DNA of 64,000 nucleotides from UBA1127 sp034422455 (GCA_034422455.1 DAOUJQ010000003.1:41435-105434), one strand, 5' to 3'; positions 25,299-32,308 are shown, counted from the stretch's first letter. Numbers and translations are program-made. The notes: generated by a model not told the origin, from the sequence alone.

Positions 25299-25798
25299 TT
25301 CGTTTCGTAGCTGCGATGGCACATTTCAGCTACGAAACGAATTTCTCAACCAGAGGAAACAATTCCCCGCCCTACGACCCGAACCGCACGCGGTCATCGA
25401 TACGGAGCAAGCGGGCCAGGGTCCACATGGCGTAGAGGAGGAGCCTGGTATCTCCTTGAGGTTCCTCCATAAGGGCGACGATCTTGACGCGCAGGAGGGC
25501 GATCTCCTCGTCGAGGAGGTCAGTACGCCTGGCCTCCTCAAAGGCTTCCTGCAGGTGGGCGGGGATCCGGTTGGAGTAGAAGCCGTGCTTGCGGGCGTTT
25601 TGGTTGCCCTTGGGTGCGCCGCGCTTTTTGGGCTGGGCGGCGTCCTTTGCGTCGCCATTCATGGCGGCGTGGGGGAGATGGGTGAGGTCCTGGTCGAAGT
25701 CCTTGAACGGGTCTTCCATGTTTGCCCTCCTTGTGTGTGGTGTGCATGGAAGAGGGTAGGGAGGGCGTCGCCGTTCGCGCGAGGGGTTGGTGGCAGGG
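25299..25798. repeat. Element E, long copy with small gene (copy 1)
   Basis: The left end is a perfect 15-base inverted repeat (25299-25313 with 25327-25341, 13-base loop). The right end has the 26-base block ending GGTTGGTGGCAGGG (25773-25798). Between them lies one small-terminase-like gene on the minus strand with its ribosome site. Shared ends with 10533-10769 and 5862-5917 define the element. No terminal duplication of target can be proven here. Confidence 0.7.
25372..25719 (-). CDS. Small-terminase-like protein (GAPKGNQNA family)
   Basis: A protein of 115 residues with the motif KKRGAPKGNQNARKHGFYS (about 32-50), widespread in small phage-type proteins of Chloroflexota and other bacteria, followed by a helical part with LDEEIALLRVKI. 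It is homologous to the protein at 28566-28901, which sits next to a large terminase gene, so a small-terminase or DNA-binding origin is likely. AAGGAGGGC lies just upstream of the ATG. It is the only gene in element E and is separate from the restriction genes that follow. Confidence 0.65.
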   Translation of the reverse strand: MEDPFKDFDQDLTHLPHAAMNGDAKDAAQPKKRGAPKGNQNARKHGFYSNRIPAHLQEAFEEARRTDLLDEEIALLRVKIVALMEEPQGDTRLLLYAMWTLARLLRIDDRVRFGS

Positions 25799-25820
25799 TG
25801 TGGGGGGAACAGGAAGGAGA

Positions 25821-26564
25821 TTAAAGGGGAACGACTGCTCGAAGGAAGCTGCTGAGAAACTGTTGGGCGTTCAAGTCGGCTGCAGGCTCACTGTAGACGG
25901 GGCGGCTACTGCGCGGAGTGCCATACTCAGGGCTCGTTGACATCAGGAAGCAGGCCGCGCTGTATGCCCTCTCCCGTACAAGCTTTCTGCAAAAGAGTTC
26001 ATAGCGCTTAGCATATGAGGCGCCATCGAATTCCTTGAGAACATTGAAGTGCGGTTCTAGATTGCGGACTGGCGTATTCGAGTCAGGATGGTCTTCCAGC
26101 ACGAATAGGTAACCGAGCCATGGTTGCGGCGACTGACCAAAGGCCCCTTCCCTAAAGGCGGTCCAAAGATCAAATGCACTTCCCATCGCCTCTTCAGTTC
26201 TGTTATTGAAGTTATTTCCGAAAGATGGTCCGACCTGCGCTTTAAGTTCCATTGCCGCTAGAAGTCTCCCGCCGCGTACTACTAATAGGTCCCATTTCTT
26301 GGCCGGGCGGAAGTAACCGGGCAACTCCAACTTTCCAGTTTTGTGCAACTCGCAATCAGTGAAGATGTGGTCGCCCGATACACCATGGGCAATCAAAAGC
26401 CGCACCACGGTAGCCTGCACACCATCCAGATGCATGCCCCCTCTAACATTCCGCCCCTGCCCTTCTCCCCCACGAGCAGTAGCAGCTTGTTTACTTCGCT
26501 GCGACCAGAAATAGTTAATCGCATCAGAGAATACGTTGGAAGGGATGGCAAATCCGCCTGTCAT
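25821..26564 (-). CDS. Type II restriction endonuclease, XhoI/PaeR7I family
   Basis: A protein of 247 residues, the size of PaeR7I. The family core is very clear: ELPGYFRPAKKWDLLVV, MELKAQVGPSFGNNFNNRTE and RKLVRERAYSAACFL. Asp in KKWDLLVV and the E.K pair in MELKAQ fit the PD-(D/E)XK active site. Family members cut CTCGAG; the same site is predicted here. An upstream ATG at 26660 would overlap the methyltransferase by 77 bases, while ATG at 26564 begins 19 bases after its stop and gives the usual length. Low GC and an isolated R-M pair point to transfer. Confidence 0.92.
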   Translation of the reverse strand: MTGGFAIPSNVFSDAINYFWSQRSKQAATARGGEGQGRNVRGGMHLDGVQATVVRLLIAHGVSGDHIFTDCELHKTGKLELPGYFRPAKKWDLLVVRGGRLLAAMELKAQVGPSFGNNFNNRTEEAMGSAFDLWTAFREGAFGQSPQPWLGYLFVLEDHPDSNTPVRNLEPHFNVLKEFDGASYAKRYELFCRKLVRERAYSAACFLMSTSPEYGTPRSSRPVYSEPAADLNAQQFLSSFLRAVVPL

Positions 26565-26583
26565 TATCAGGGTCTCACTGTCC

Positions 26584-27597
26584 TCAGACTGCCAAGTGAC
26601 TTTGGATTTCCCGAACTCTGGAGAGTGCCGATGCTGCCATCCCGAAGTACTTTGGTTCAACTTCGAAACCGATGCTGTTGCGTCCCAACATCGCAGCCGC
26701 GACGTTGCTTGTGCCAGTACCCGTAAAGGGATCTAAGACTGTGTCACCTACAAACGAGAACATGCGAATCAGTCTCTCAGCCAGCTTCCTTGGAAAGGGT
26801 GCTGGATGCTTCTCGGTAGAGGCTCCACCAATGGTCCAAATCTGTTGGAAACACTGGCGATGGAGGTGTTCGGGGATTACCGACATGATTCTGGCTGCGA
26901 GAGTGGGGCTTCGATAGCCACCAGGCTTTCGTTGGAACAAGATGAATTCGATGTCATTCTTGATGACCGCGTTAGGCTCGTAGGGTTTCCCTAGGAAACT
27001 TGAACCATTGGCCACTTCCAAGCTGGCATTAGCAATCTTGTGCCAGACTATCGGAGCAAGGTTATCGTAACCCAACTCACGACATCGCTCTTGGATGCTG
27101 GCGTGAAGAGGGACAACTACGTGTCGCCCCAATCGCCTACGGGAGAAACAAACGTCACCAACAACTATGATTAGACGCCCACCAGGCACTAGTGCCCGAC
27201 GCACACCTTCCCACACAGCATCAATAGCGTTCAGGAAGGCCTCATAGTCATCAACGTGTCCCAGTTGATTTGGATGTTCTTCATACTCTTTTAGAGTCCA
27301 GTAGGGAGGAGAAGTGATGGCTAGGTGAATTGACTCCTCGGGTAGTTGGGCAATGAGTTGTCTGGCATCGCCCAACAAGAGCTGATGAGTAGATGGCAAT
27401 TCTCTTAGTAGTCCCTCGATTCTAGCAGTCGCCTCGTTATCTCTAGCTATTGCAGGAATGGAACGCTGCGGATCCAGAAGGGCCAACTCCATGAGGTGGC
27501 TCGGCACTAGTTCTTGGAGTGCCTTCCCCGCGTAATCAGGGTTGCCCCACGCAACCACTAGCTCATTACTGGAGCTCACTGACACGCTGTTTGACAA
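26584..27597 (-). CDS. DNA methyltransferase of the XhoI-type system (beta class)
   Basis: A protein of 337 residues. TSPPYWTLKEYEE (about 95-107) precedes the AdoMet motif LDPFTGTGTSNVAA (about 290-303), the beta-class order of N4-C or N6-A methylases. It should protect the site cut by the endonuclease just downstream. It begins with TTG at 27597 (GTGGAG upstream); a GTG four codons later is possible. A TATACT lies at 27640-27645 on the minus strand as a possible -10 box. PaeR7I-type endonucleases are better known with a longer N6-A methylase whose AdoMet motif comes first, so this pairing deserves attention. Confidence 0.85.
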   Translation of the reverse strand: MSNSVSVSSSNELVVAWGNPDYAGKALQELVPSHLMELALLDPQRSIPAIARDNEATARIEGLLRELPSTHQLLLGDARQLIAQLPEESIHLAITSPPYWTLKEYEEHPNQLGHVDDYEAFLNAIDAVWEGVRRALVPGGRLIIVVGDVCFSRRRLGRHVVVPLHASIQERCRELGYDNLAPIVWHKIANASLEVANGSSFLGKPYEPNAVIKNDIEFILFQRKPGGYRSPTLAARIMSVIPEHLHRQCFQQIWTIGGASTEKHPAPFPRKLAERLIRMFSFVGDTVLDPFTGTGTSNVAAAMLGRNSIGFEVEPKYFGMAASALSRVREIQSHLAV

Positions 27598-27854
27598 CTT
27601 GTTTACTCCACCGAATTGAAAGCGGGTTAATTGCGCCTAAGTATACCAAAGCGAAGTCTGCCTAGGCCAATGGATTGAAGGGCAGGAATGACGAAAATTG
27701 GGGCCCAGTGCGTTCGGTTGACCCTTTGAAAGGGCTCATGGCAAACAGCGGGATGGGAGTAGGATTGCAGGTCCCGGAATGGCGCCCTTCCGCCGCACCC
27801 TCCAGATGACGGTACTCCCACCATAAAGAGCATATCACACTCATAGTCCCCGCC

Positions 27855-27945
27855 CCTCTGGGTTCCTGCCTGCGCAGGAACGATGGGTGAGTTGCGGCCT
27901 TCCCCTCCTCCCTTGAATACCGGCATGCGCCGGTATGAGGGGTTG
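27855..27945. repeat. Intergenic repeats (families B and C)
   Basis: The 528-base gap 27598-28125 contains no gene. It holds a family B hairpin (GGTTCCTGCCTGCGCAGGAACGA, about 27866-27888) and a family C hairpin (ATACCGGCATGCGCCGGTATGAG, about 27919-27941). A damaged family A unit with CCTTCGACAGGTCC lies near 28040. Confidence 0.75.
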
Positions 27946-28125
27946 GTTGAGCGGCCTGCGTCAATACTGCCATTTGGTGGTTGCGGATTACGAATGTATG
28001 TTCTATTTTTGTTCTCATCCAGCTATGGGAAAGCCGTCCTGGACCTTCGACAGGTCCAGGACAGAAGGAGCGAGCGCTTGGACCACTGGGCAGGGGCTTT
28101 GCTCCTGGAACGGACACTGACCGCC

Positions 28126-28413
28126 ATGTCGGCGGGATTCAACGCGATGCACTTCATGCGGGAGCTGTGGCGGCTTCGGGGCGGCGACGGCGACTGGATG
28201 GGCGGCCGAGCGCGGAAGGTGCGGGCGCGGCGGGCGGCCCTGGCGGGGATGGCGGCGGTGAACGCGGCGCTGGCGAGCGGGGCGCTGTACACGATGGCGT
28301 CGGAGCGGTTCGCGCTTGTGGCGGGGCTGGCCGGGCTGGAGGCCGTGACGGTGGCGGTGGCGCTGGCGGCGTCGCTGTTCATGACGGCGCTGGTGATGCG
28401 AGCAAAGCAGTAA
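28126..28413 (+). CDS. Small membrane protein of the terminase cassette
   Basis: A protein of 95 residues with two hydrophobic helices near the C-terminus (ALAGMAAVNAALASGALY and AVTVAVALAASLFMTALV). I do not recognise it. The ATG at 28126 follows a damaged family A repeat; ATG at 28156 is an alternative. It is the first gene of a plus-strand set leading to the terminase. A holin-like or structural role is possible but unsupported. Confidence 0.5.
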   Translation: MSAGFNAMHFMRELWRLRGGDGDWMGGRARKVRARRAALAGMAAVNAALASGALYTMASERFALVAGLAGLEAVTVAVALAASLFMTALVMRAKQ

Positions 28414-28423
28414 GGAGGGCGGA

Positions 28424-28582
28424 ATGACCACGTTGGCAGAGGCGATCAGGGAGGAGCGATGGGAGCTGGCGGCATACCTGCTGGCCGTCGCGGTGCTGCG
28501 GGTGGGGGATGCGGTGCCGCCGGAGACGCTGGAGGCGGTGGTGGACCTGTTGTCGGAGGGCGGCGATGGCTGGGCGGAATAA
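28424..28582 (+). CDS. Small hypothetical protein (52 aa)
   Basis: It starts at ATG 28424 behind AAGGAGGGCGGA, a strong ribosome site, and overlaps the following gene by 17 bases. The product MTTLAEAIREERWELAAYLL is helical and acidic, ending GGDGWAE. No family recognised. Position and the excellent ribosome site make it a real gene of the terminase cassette. Confidence 0.55.
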   Translation: MTTLAEAIREERWELAAYLLAVAVLRVGDAVPPETLEAVVDLLSEGGDGWAE

Positions 28583-28901
28583 GCGGAAGGAGGGCGGGAA
28601 CTTCTACCGGGCGGCGCTGACGGAGGCGGAGCGGATGCGGCTGCCCAAGGCACGGGAGGCAGAGGGGATCGACGAGGAGATTGCGGCACTGCGCGTGAAG
28701 CTGTTCTCGGCGATGCAAGAGAGGCCCCAGCGGCTTCAGCAGCTAGCGATGGGGATGGGGATGCTGGTGCGGATGGTGGCGGTGCGCTACCGGATGTCGC
28801 CGGAGTCGAAGGAGGACCTGGAGGCGAGCATCGCGGGGGTGCTGAACGGCATCGGCCGGACGATGGGGCTGGGGGAGTACCGCGATGCAGCCGAGGGGTA
28901 G
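28566..28901 (+). CDS. Small-terminase-like protein
   Basis: A protein of 111 residues. GGNFYRAALTEAE, then IDEEIAALRVKLFSAMQE, align with HGFYS and LDEEIALLRVKIVALMEE of the protein at 25372-25719, so the two are paralogues. The upstream RGAPKGNQNA motif is replaced here by a basic MAGRNKRKEGG. Location 424 bases before a large terminase supports a small-subunit role in DNA recognition. The start lies inside the previous gene, with GGAGGGCGGCG upstream. Confidence 0.65.
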   Translation: MAGRNKRKEGGNFYRAALTEAERMRLPKAREAEGIDEEIAALRVKLFSAMQERPQRLQQLAMGMGMLVRMVAVRYRMSPESKEDLEASIAGVLNGIGRTMGLGEYRDAAEG

Positions 28902-29148
28902 AGGAGCGGTAGAGCGGGCGCTGCGGCGGTCCTTCGACAAGCTCAGGATGAACGGCCGGGGGTGGTCGAGGCCACGCTTCGGGGCGGACGGGGAGATCGC
29001 ACCGGCGTCGGCATTCGACGTGCAGATGCGGGAGCGGGTGCGGGGGCTGGAGGACGGGCTGAAGGAGGTGAAGGGGCGGGTGAACGGGTTGATCTTCCTG
29101 GTGGTGGGGGCAGTGGTGGCGCAGGTGGTGCTGCGGTTCGTGGGGTGA
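28885..29148 (+). CDS. XhlA-like small coiled-coil/membrane protein with inserted repeat
   Basis: A protein of 87 residues. Residues about 45-87 (MRERVRGLEDGLKEVKGRV, then a membrane helix LIFLVVGAVVAQVVL) resemble the coiled-coil plus helix layout of phage XhlA/holin-associated proteins. Residues about 16-24 (SFDKLRMNG) are a translated family A repeat, so the N-terminal part may be partly artificial and the true gene may begin at ATG 29023. It overlaps the previous gene by 17 bases. Its 3' end is duplicated downstream. Confidence 0.5.
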   Translation: MQPRGRGAVERALRRSFDKLRMNGRGWSRPRFGADGEIAPASAFDVQMRERVRGLEDGLKEVKGRVNGLIFLVVGAVVAQVVLRFVG

Positions 29149-29300
29149 GGGGGCGGCCTTGCTGTTCGTCCTTCGATTTCCCTCAGGACGAACGGAGGGC
29201 GTTGGGCGCGGGGTTTCTGGATTCCCGCTTTCGCGGGAATGACGAGAGAGGGGTGGGGGCAGTGGTGGCGCAGGTGGCGCTGCAGTTTGTGGGGTGAGGG
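29104..29300. repeat. Direct duplication flanking inserted repeats A and B
   Basis: About 48 bases at the 3' end of the preceding gene (29104-29151, GGGGGCAGTGGTGGCGCAGG through GTGGGGTGAGGG) recur at 29252-29300 with about four differences. Between the copies lie a family A unit (29168-29196) and a family B hairpin (ATTCCCGCTTTCGCGGGAAT, 29221-29240). Confidence 0.75.
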
Positions 29301-29325
29301 TTGACGGTTGACGAAAGGGGTTTGC

Positions 29326-30828
29326 ATGGCGGGCGTTCCGGTGCTCAGACCATACCAGGAAGAGATTGCGCGCGCAGTCGGGGAGAGCGTTGAGCGGCGG
29401 CGAGGGCTGACGTTCACGGTGCAGATTGCGCGACAGGGCGGCAAGAACGAGGTGAGCGCGCAAATGGAGAAGGCACTGCTCGTCTCCTACGGGGGGTTGG
29501 GCGGGAAGCTGGTGAAGGCGGCGCCGACGTTCAACCCGCAGGCGCTGGTGAGCCTGCACCGGCTGAGGGACCGGCTGAACGACGCGGGCCTGGGCGGCAC
29601 GTGGCGGCTGGAGGGCGGGAACATCGTGCGGCTGGGGCGGGCGCAGGCGTCGTTCTTCAGCGCAGAGCCGTCGGCGAACGTGGTGGGGGCGACGGCGGAC
29701 GTGCTGCTGGAGCTGGACGAGGCGCAGGACGTGGATGCGGAGAAGTTTTTGAAGGAGTTCCGGCCGATGGGGGCTACGGGGAACGCGACGACGGTGCTGT
29801 ACGGGACGCCGTGGGACGGGGGCACGCTGCTGGAGACGACATCGGCGGAGAACCGGGAGCTGGAGCGGCGGGACGGGGTCCGGCGGCACTTCCGGTTCGA
29901 CTGGGAGGCGGTGGCGGCCTGCAACCCGCTGTACCGGCAGTACGTGGAGGCGGAACGGGACCGGCTGGGCGAGGAGCACCCGCTGTTCCGGACGCAATAC
30001 CGGCTGCTGCCCATCGCGCCGGGGGAGGGGCTGTTCAGCCGGAGCCAGCTGGCGCTGCTGCAGGGGAGCCACAACCGGCTGCGGGGGCCGCGGCCGGGGC
30101 GGGTGTACGTCGCGGGAGTGGACGTGGCGGGGGAGCCGTGGGGGGAGGGTGGCCCTTCGACAAGCTCAGGGCGAGCGGAGCCGGGGCTCAGGGAGGGCTT
30201 CGACAGGCTCAGCCCGAACGGGGAGCGCGGGGGAAGGGTGGGCTTCGACGGGCTCAGGGCGACCCTTCGACATGCTCAGGGTGAACGCGGGGAGCGCGGG
30301 GGGAGGGACTCGACGGTGGTGACGGTCGGGGAGGTGGACTTCGGCGACGGGGGAGCGCCGTCGGTGCGGGTGGTGGAGCACTACCGGTGGACGGGGGAGC
30401 CGCAGCACGCGCTGGGGCCGGCGCTGGCGGAGCTGCTGAAGGTGAGGTGGCGCTGCCGGCGGGTCGCGGTGGACGCGACGGGACTCGGCGCGGGGGTGGC
30501 GAGCGCGCTGGTGAAGTCGATGGGCGGGGCCGTCGAGCCGTTCGTGTTCACGGCGGCGAGCAAGTCGCGGCTGGGGTTCGAGCTGCTGGCGGCGGCGGCG
30601 ACGGGGAGGGTGTCGGTGTACGCGGGGGACGGGTCGGCGGAGCACGGGGAGTTCCGGCGGGAGATGGAGCTGGCGCAGGCGCGGTACCGGCTGAACCAGA
30701 CGATGGACTTCTTCGTGGAGCCGTCGCGGGGGCATGACGACTACCTGATGAGCCTGGCGCTGCTGGTGTGGGCGGCGGCGAGCCCGCTGCGGACGGCGCG
30801 GGGGAGGGCGGGGGACGGGTGGGAGTAG
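29326..30828 (+). CDS. Phage-type large terminase with in-frame repeat insertion
   Basis: A protein of 500 residues. The ATPase part has IARQGGKNE (Walker A of terminases, about 29-37), a Walker B LLELDEAQDV (about 127-136) and the coupling segment TVLYGTPWDGG. The RNase H-like nuclease has Asp in GVDVAGEP (about 263-270), Asp in VAVDATGLGAG (about 383) and the late GHDDYLMSLALL. Between the first two nuclease motifs some 55 extra residues are translated family A repeats. ATG 29326 has GAAAGGGG upstream. No portal, protease or capsid gene follows, so this is not a prophage packaging module as usually seen. Confidence 0.85.
   Translation: MAGVPVLRPYQEEIARAVGESVERRRGLTFTVQIARQGGKNEVSAQMEKALLVSYGGLGGKLVKAAPTFNPQALVSLHRLRDRLNDAGLGGTWRLEGGNIVRLGRAQASFFSAEPSANVVGATADVLLELDEAQDVDAEKFLKEFRPMGATGNATTVLYGTPWDGGTLLETTSAENRELERRDGVRRHFRFDWEAVAACNPLYRQYVEAERDRLGEEHPLFRTQYRLLPIAPGEGLFSRSQLALLQGSHNRLRGPRPGRVYVAGVDVAGEPWGEGGPSTSSGRAEPGLREGFDRLSPNGERGGRVGFDGLRATLRHAQGERGERGGRDSTVVTVGEVDFGDGGAPSVRVVEHYRWTGEPQHALGPALAELLKVRWRCRRVAVDATGLGAGVASALVKSMGGAVEPFVFTAASKSRLGFELLAAAATGRVSVYAGDGSAEHGEFRREMELAQARYRLNQTMDFFVEPSRGHDDYLMSLALLVWAAASPLRTARGRAGDGWE
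30151..30290. repeat. Four family A repeats inside the terminase gene
   Basis: Units near 30151-30179, 30199-30222, 30241-30264 and 30265-30290 each contain TTCGAC.(A/G)GCTCAG. They keep the reading frame and encode STSSGRAEP, GFDRLSPNGE, GFDGLRATL and RHAQGERG in the nuclease domain. Confidence 0.85.
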
Positions 30829-30835
30829 GGGTGGC

Positions 30836-31034
30836 CCCCTTCGACGGGGCTCAGGGCGAACGGTAGGGGCCGTTGGGCGCGGGGTCGCCCCGCCCGGCCC
30901 CGCCCCTCTGGGTTCCTGCCTGCGCAGGACCCTTCGACAAGCTCAGGGCAATCGGAAAGGGCCGTTGGGCTCGGGGTTTCTGGATACCGGCCCCGTATCG
31001 GGGTACGGGGGGGACCATGCGCCGGTATGGGGGT
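30836..31034. repeat. Repeats A, B and a nested family C unit
   Basis: Family A units lie near 30836-30864 and 30929-30955, and a family B half-hairpin at about 30902-30928 runs straight into the second. At 30981-31030 a family C unit (GGATACCGG ... GCGCCGGTATG) is split by a palindrome CCCCGTATCGGGGTACGGGG. Confidence 0.8.
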
Positions 31035-31106
31035 TGGGGGGTCTGGGCGAGCGGTAGAGGAACGGATGGGAGGAGGTGCGGAGACAGCAAGACGAGGGAG
31101 GGCGCC

Positions 31107-31406
31107 GTGGAACAGAAGATGCGGGACCTGCGGTTGGACATCCTGCCGGAGAGCTACGTCGATCGGGATGACGGGTGCGAGGTGGCTGCGTCGTGCCTGC
31201 GGTGCCCGCTCCCGCAGTGCAAGTACGACGACCCGGGGGCGCTGCGTCGGCAGGCGCGGGACGAGCGCGACGCGGAGATCCGGGCGGCGCGGCGCAGGGA
31301 GGGGCTGACGGCGCCGGAGCTGGCGCGCCGGTTCAAGGTGAGCGAGCGGACGGTGTTCCGCGCGGTGGGGCGGGGGCGGGCGAAGGCGAGGAAGCGCGCG
31401 GCGTAG
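31107..31406 (+). CDS. Cys-cluster helix-turn-helix protein
   Basis: A protein of 99 residues. Residues about 25-41 have CEVAASCLRCPLPQCKYDD, four cysteines likely to bind a metal or Fe-S centre. The C-terminal half is a helix-turn-helix (LTAPELARRFKVSERTVFRA, about 70-89). It starts at GTG 31107 with GAGGGAGG upstream. It ends the terminase cassette and may be its regulator. Confidence 0.65.
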   Translation: MEQKMRDLRLDILPESYVDRDDGCEVAASCLRCPLPQCKYDDPGALRRQARDERDAEIRAARRREGLTAPELARRFKVSERTVFRAVGRGRAKARKRAA

Positions 31407-31469
31407 CGGGGGTCTTCGCCCCCTTGGCATATTGACTGGGTTTGGCGTTTTCGTTTAGGTTGCAGATAG

Positions 31470-31508
31470 TCACCTGTGACCCGGGCGGCACCCGTAGGGG
31501 TCAGGTGA
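31470..31508 (+). promoter_or_regulatory. Structured 5' leader of the cation transporter gene
   Basis: TCACCTG (31470-31476) pairs with CAGGTGA (31502-31508), and ACCC (31479-31482) with GGGT (31498-31501), giving an 11-pair stem with a two-base bulge just before the ribosome site GGGAGGAG (31513-31520). A TTGACT at 31432-31437 with TTAGGT 17 bases on is a weak promoter. An operator or RNA switch is possible. Confidence 0.4.
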
Positions 31509-31526
31509 TATAGGGAGGAGCCGTTC

Positions 31527-32255
31527 TTGGCGTTTGAAGGTGAGACTCTTCGCCGTACTGCGCTGATTTTGGTGATCGGCGGCCTGCTGTGGAACGTCGT
31601 GGAGGCCGTGGTCGCGCTGTGGGCGGGCCTTCAGGCCGGTAGCGTCGCCATGCTGGCCTTCGGGCTGGACAGCATCGTCGAGTTCCTGGCCGGCGGGGTG
31701 CTGGTGTGGCGGTTGCGGACGCGGCTGGACGAGCCGGCGGCGGAGGCGGCGGAGCGGAGGGCGCAGCGGCTCCTGGGGCTCAGCTTCTTCCTGCTGGCGG
31801 GATATATCGTGCTCCACTCCGGGGCCAACCTGGTGGGGTGGCTGCCGGAGCCACAGCCGAGCCTGGCGGGAATCGCGATCGTGGTCGCGAGCGCCGTGGT
31901 GATGTCGGGCCTCTACGTGGCCAAGATGCGCATCGCCGCGCGGATGCAGTCGCGGTCGCTGCGGGCGGAGGCGATGGAGACGCTGTTCTGCGATCTCCAG
32001 GACCTGACCATCCTAGTGGGGCTGGCGCTCAACAGCCTGCTCGCGTGGTGGTGGGCCGACCCCGTTGCAGCCCTGTTCCTGGTCCCCTTCTTCCTCAAGG
32101 AGGGCAGGGAGAACTTCCTGGGCCATGAGGATGAGGATGGAGACCATGGTCCGCTCGTCTGCTTCTGCCTGAGCTGTCTCTATGGCGTGCAGCGCATCTG
32201 CCGGTGTCTCAGCGGCACGCTGCGCACCTGCCGGACGGCGTGTTGCTCGGTGTGA
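31527..32255 (+). CDS. Cation diffusion facilitator-like transporter with Cys-rich tail
   Basis: A protein of 242 residues. The membrane part matches a cation efflux subfamily: GLDSIVEFLAGGVLVWRL (about 50-67), SRSLRAEAMETLFCDLQD (about 147-164) and WWWADPVAALFLVPFFLKEG. Five or six helices are seen. The C-terminal cytoplasmic zinc domain of classical CDF proteins is absent; instead the last 35 residues hold nine cysteines (VCFCLSC ... RICRC ... TCRTACC). It starts at TTG 31527 behind GGGAGGAG. Metal export is likely; the tail may bind metal or be frameshift-derived. Confidence 0.72.
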   Translation: MAFEGETLRRTALILVIGGLLWNVVEAVVALWAGLQAGSVAMLAFGLDSIVEFLAGGVLVWRLRTRLDEPAAEAAERRAQRLLGLSFFLLAGYIVLHSGANLVGWLPEPQPSLAGIAIVVASAVVMSGLYVAKMRIAARMQSRSLRAEAMETLFCDLQDLTILVGLALNSLLAWWWADPVAALFLVPFFLKEGRENFLGHEDEDGDHGPLVCFCLSCLYGVQRICRCLSGTLRTCRTACCSV

Positions 32256-32308
32256 CGCCGGGGTGCCGGGGTCCGGTCGGCCGTTTCCGGGGTGGCCGAG
32301 ATGGAGGG

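Noticed and set aside
27883..28125. Upstream extension of the 28126 gene
   Set aside because: The extension translates hairpin repeats of families B, C and A and has no coding character.
25821..31406. Intact prophage
   Set aside because: Only terminase-type and small accessory genes are present; portal, capsid, tail, integrase and lysin genes are missing.
31470..31508. NiCo or Mn2+ riboswitch before the transporter gene
   Set aside because: The leader has one bulged stem and lacks the conserved multi-helix junction and invariant bases of those classes.
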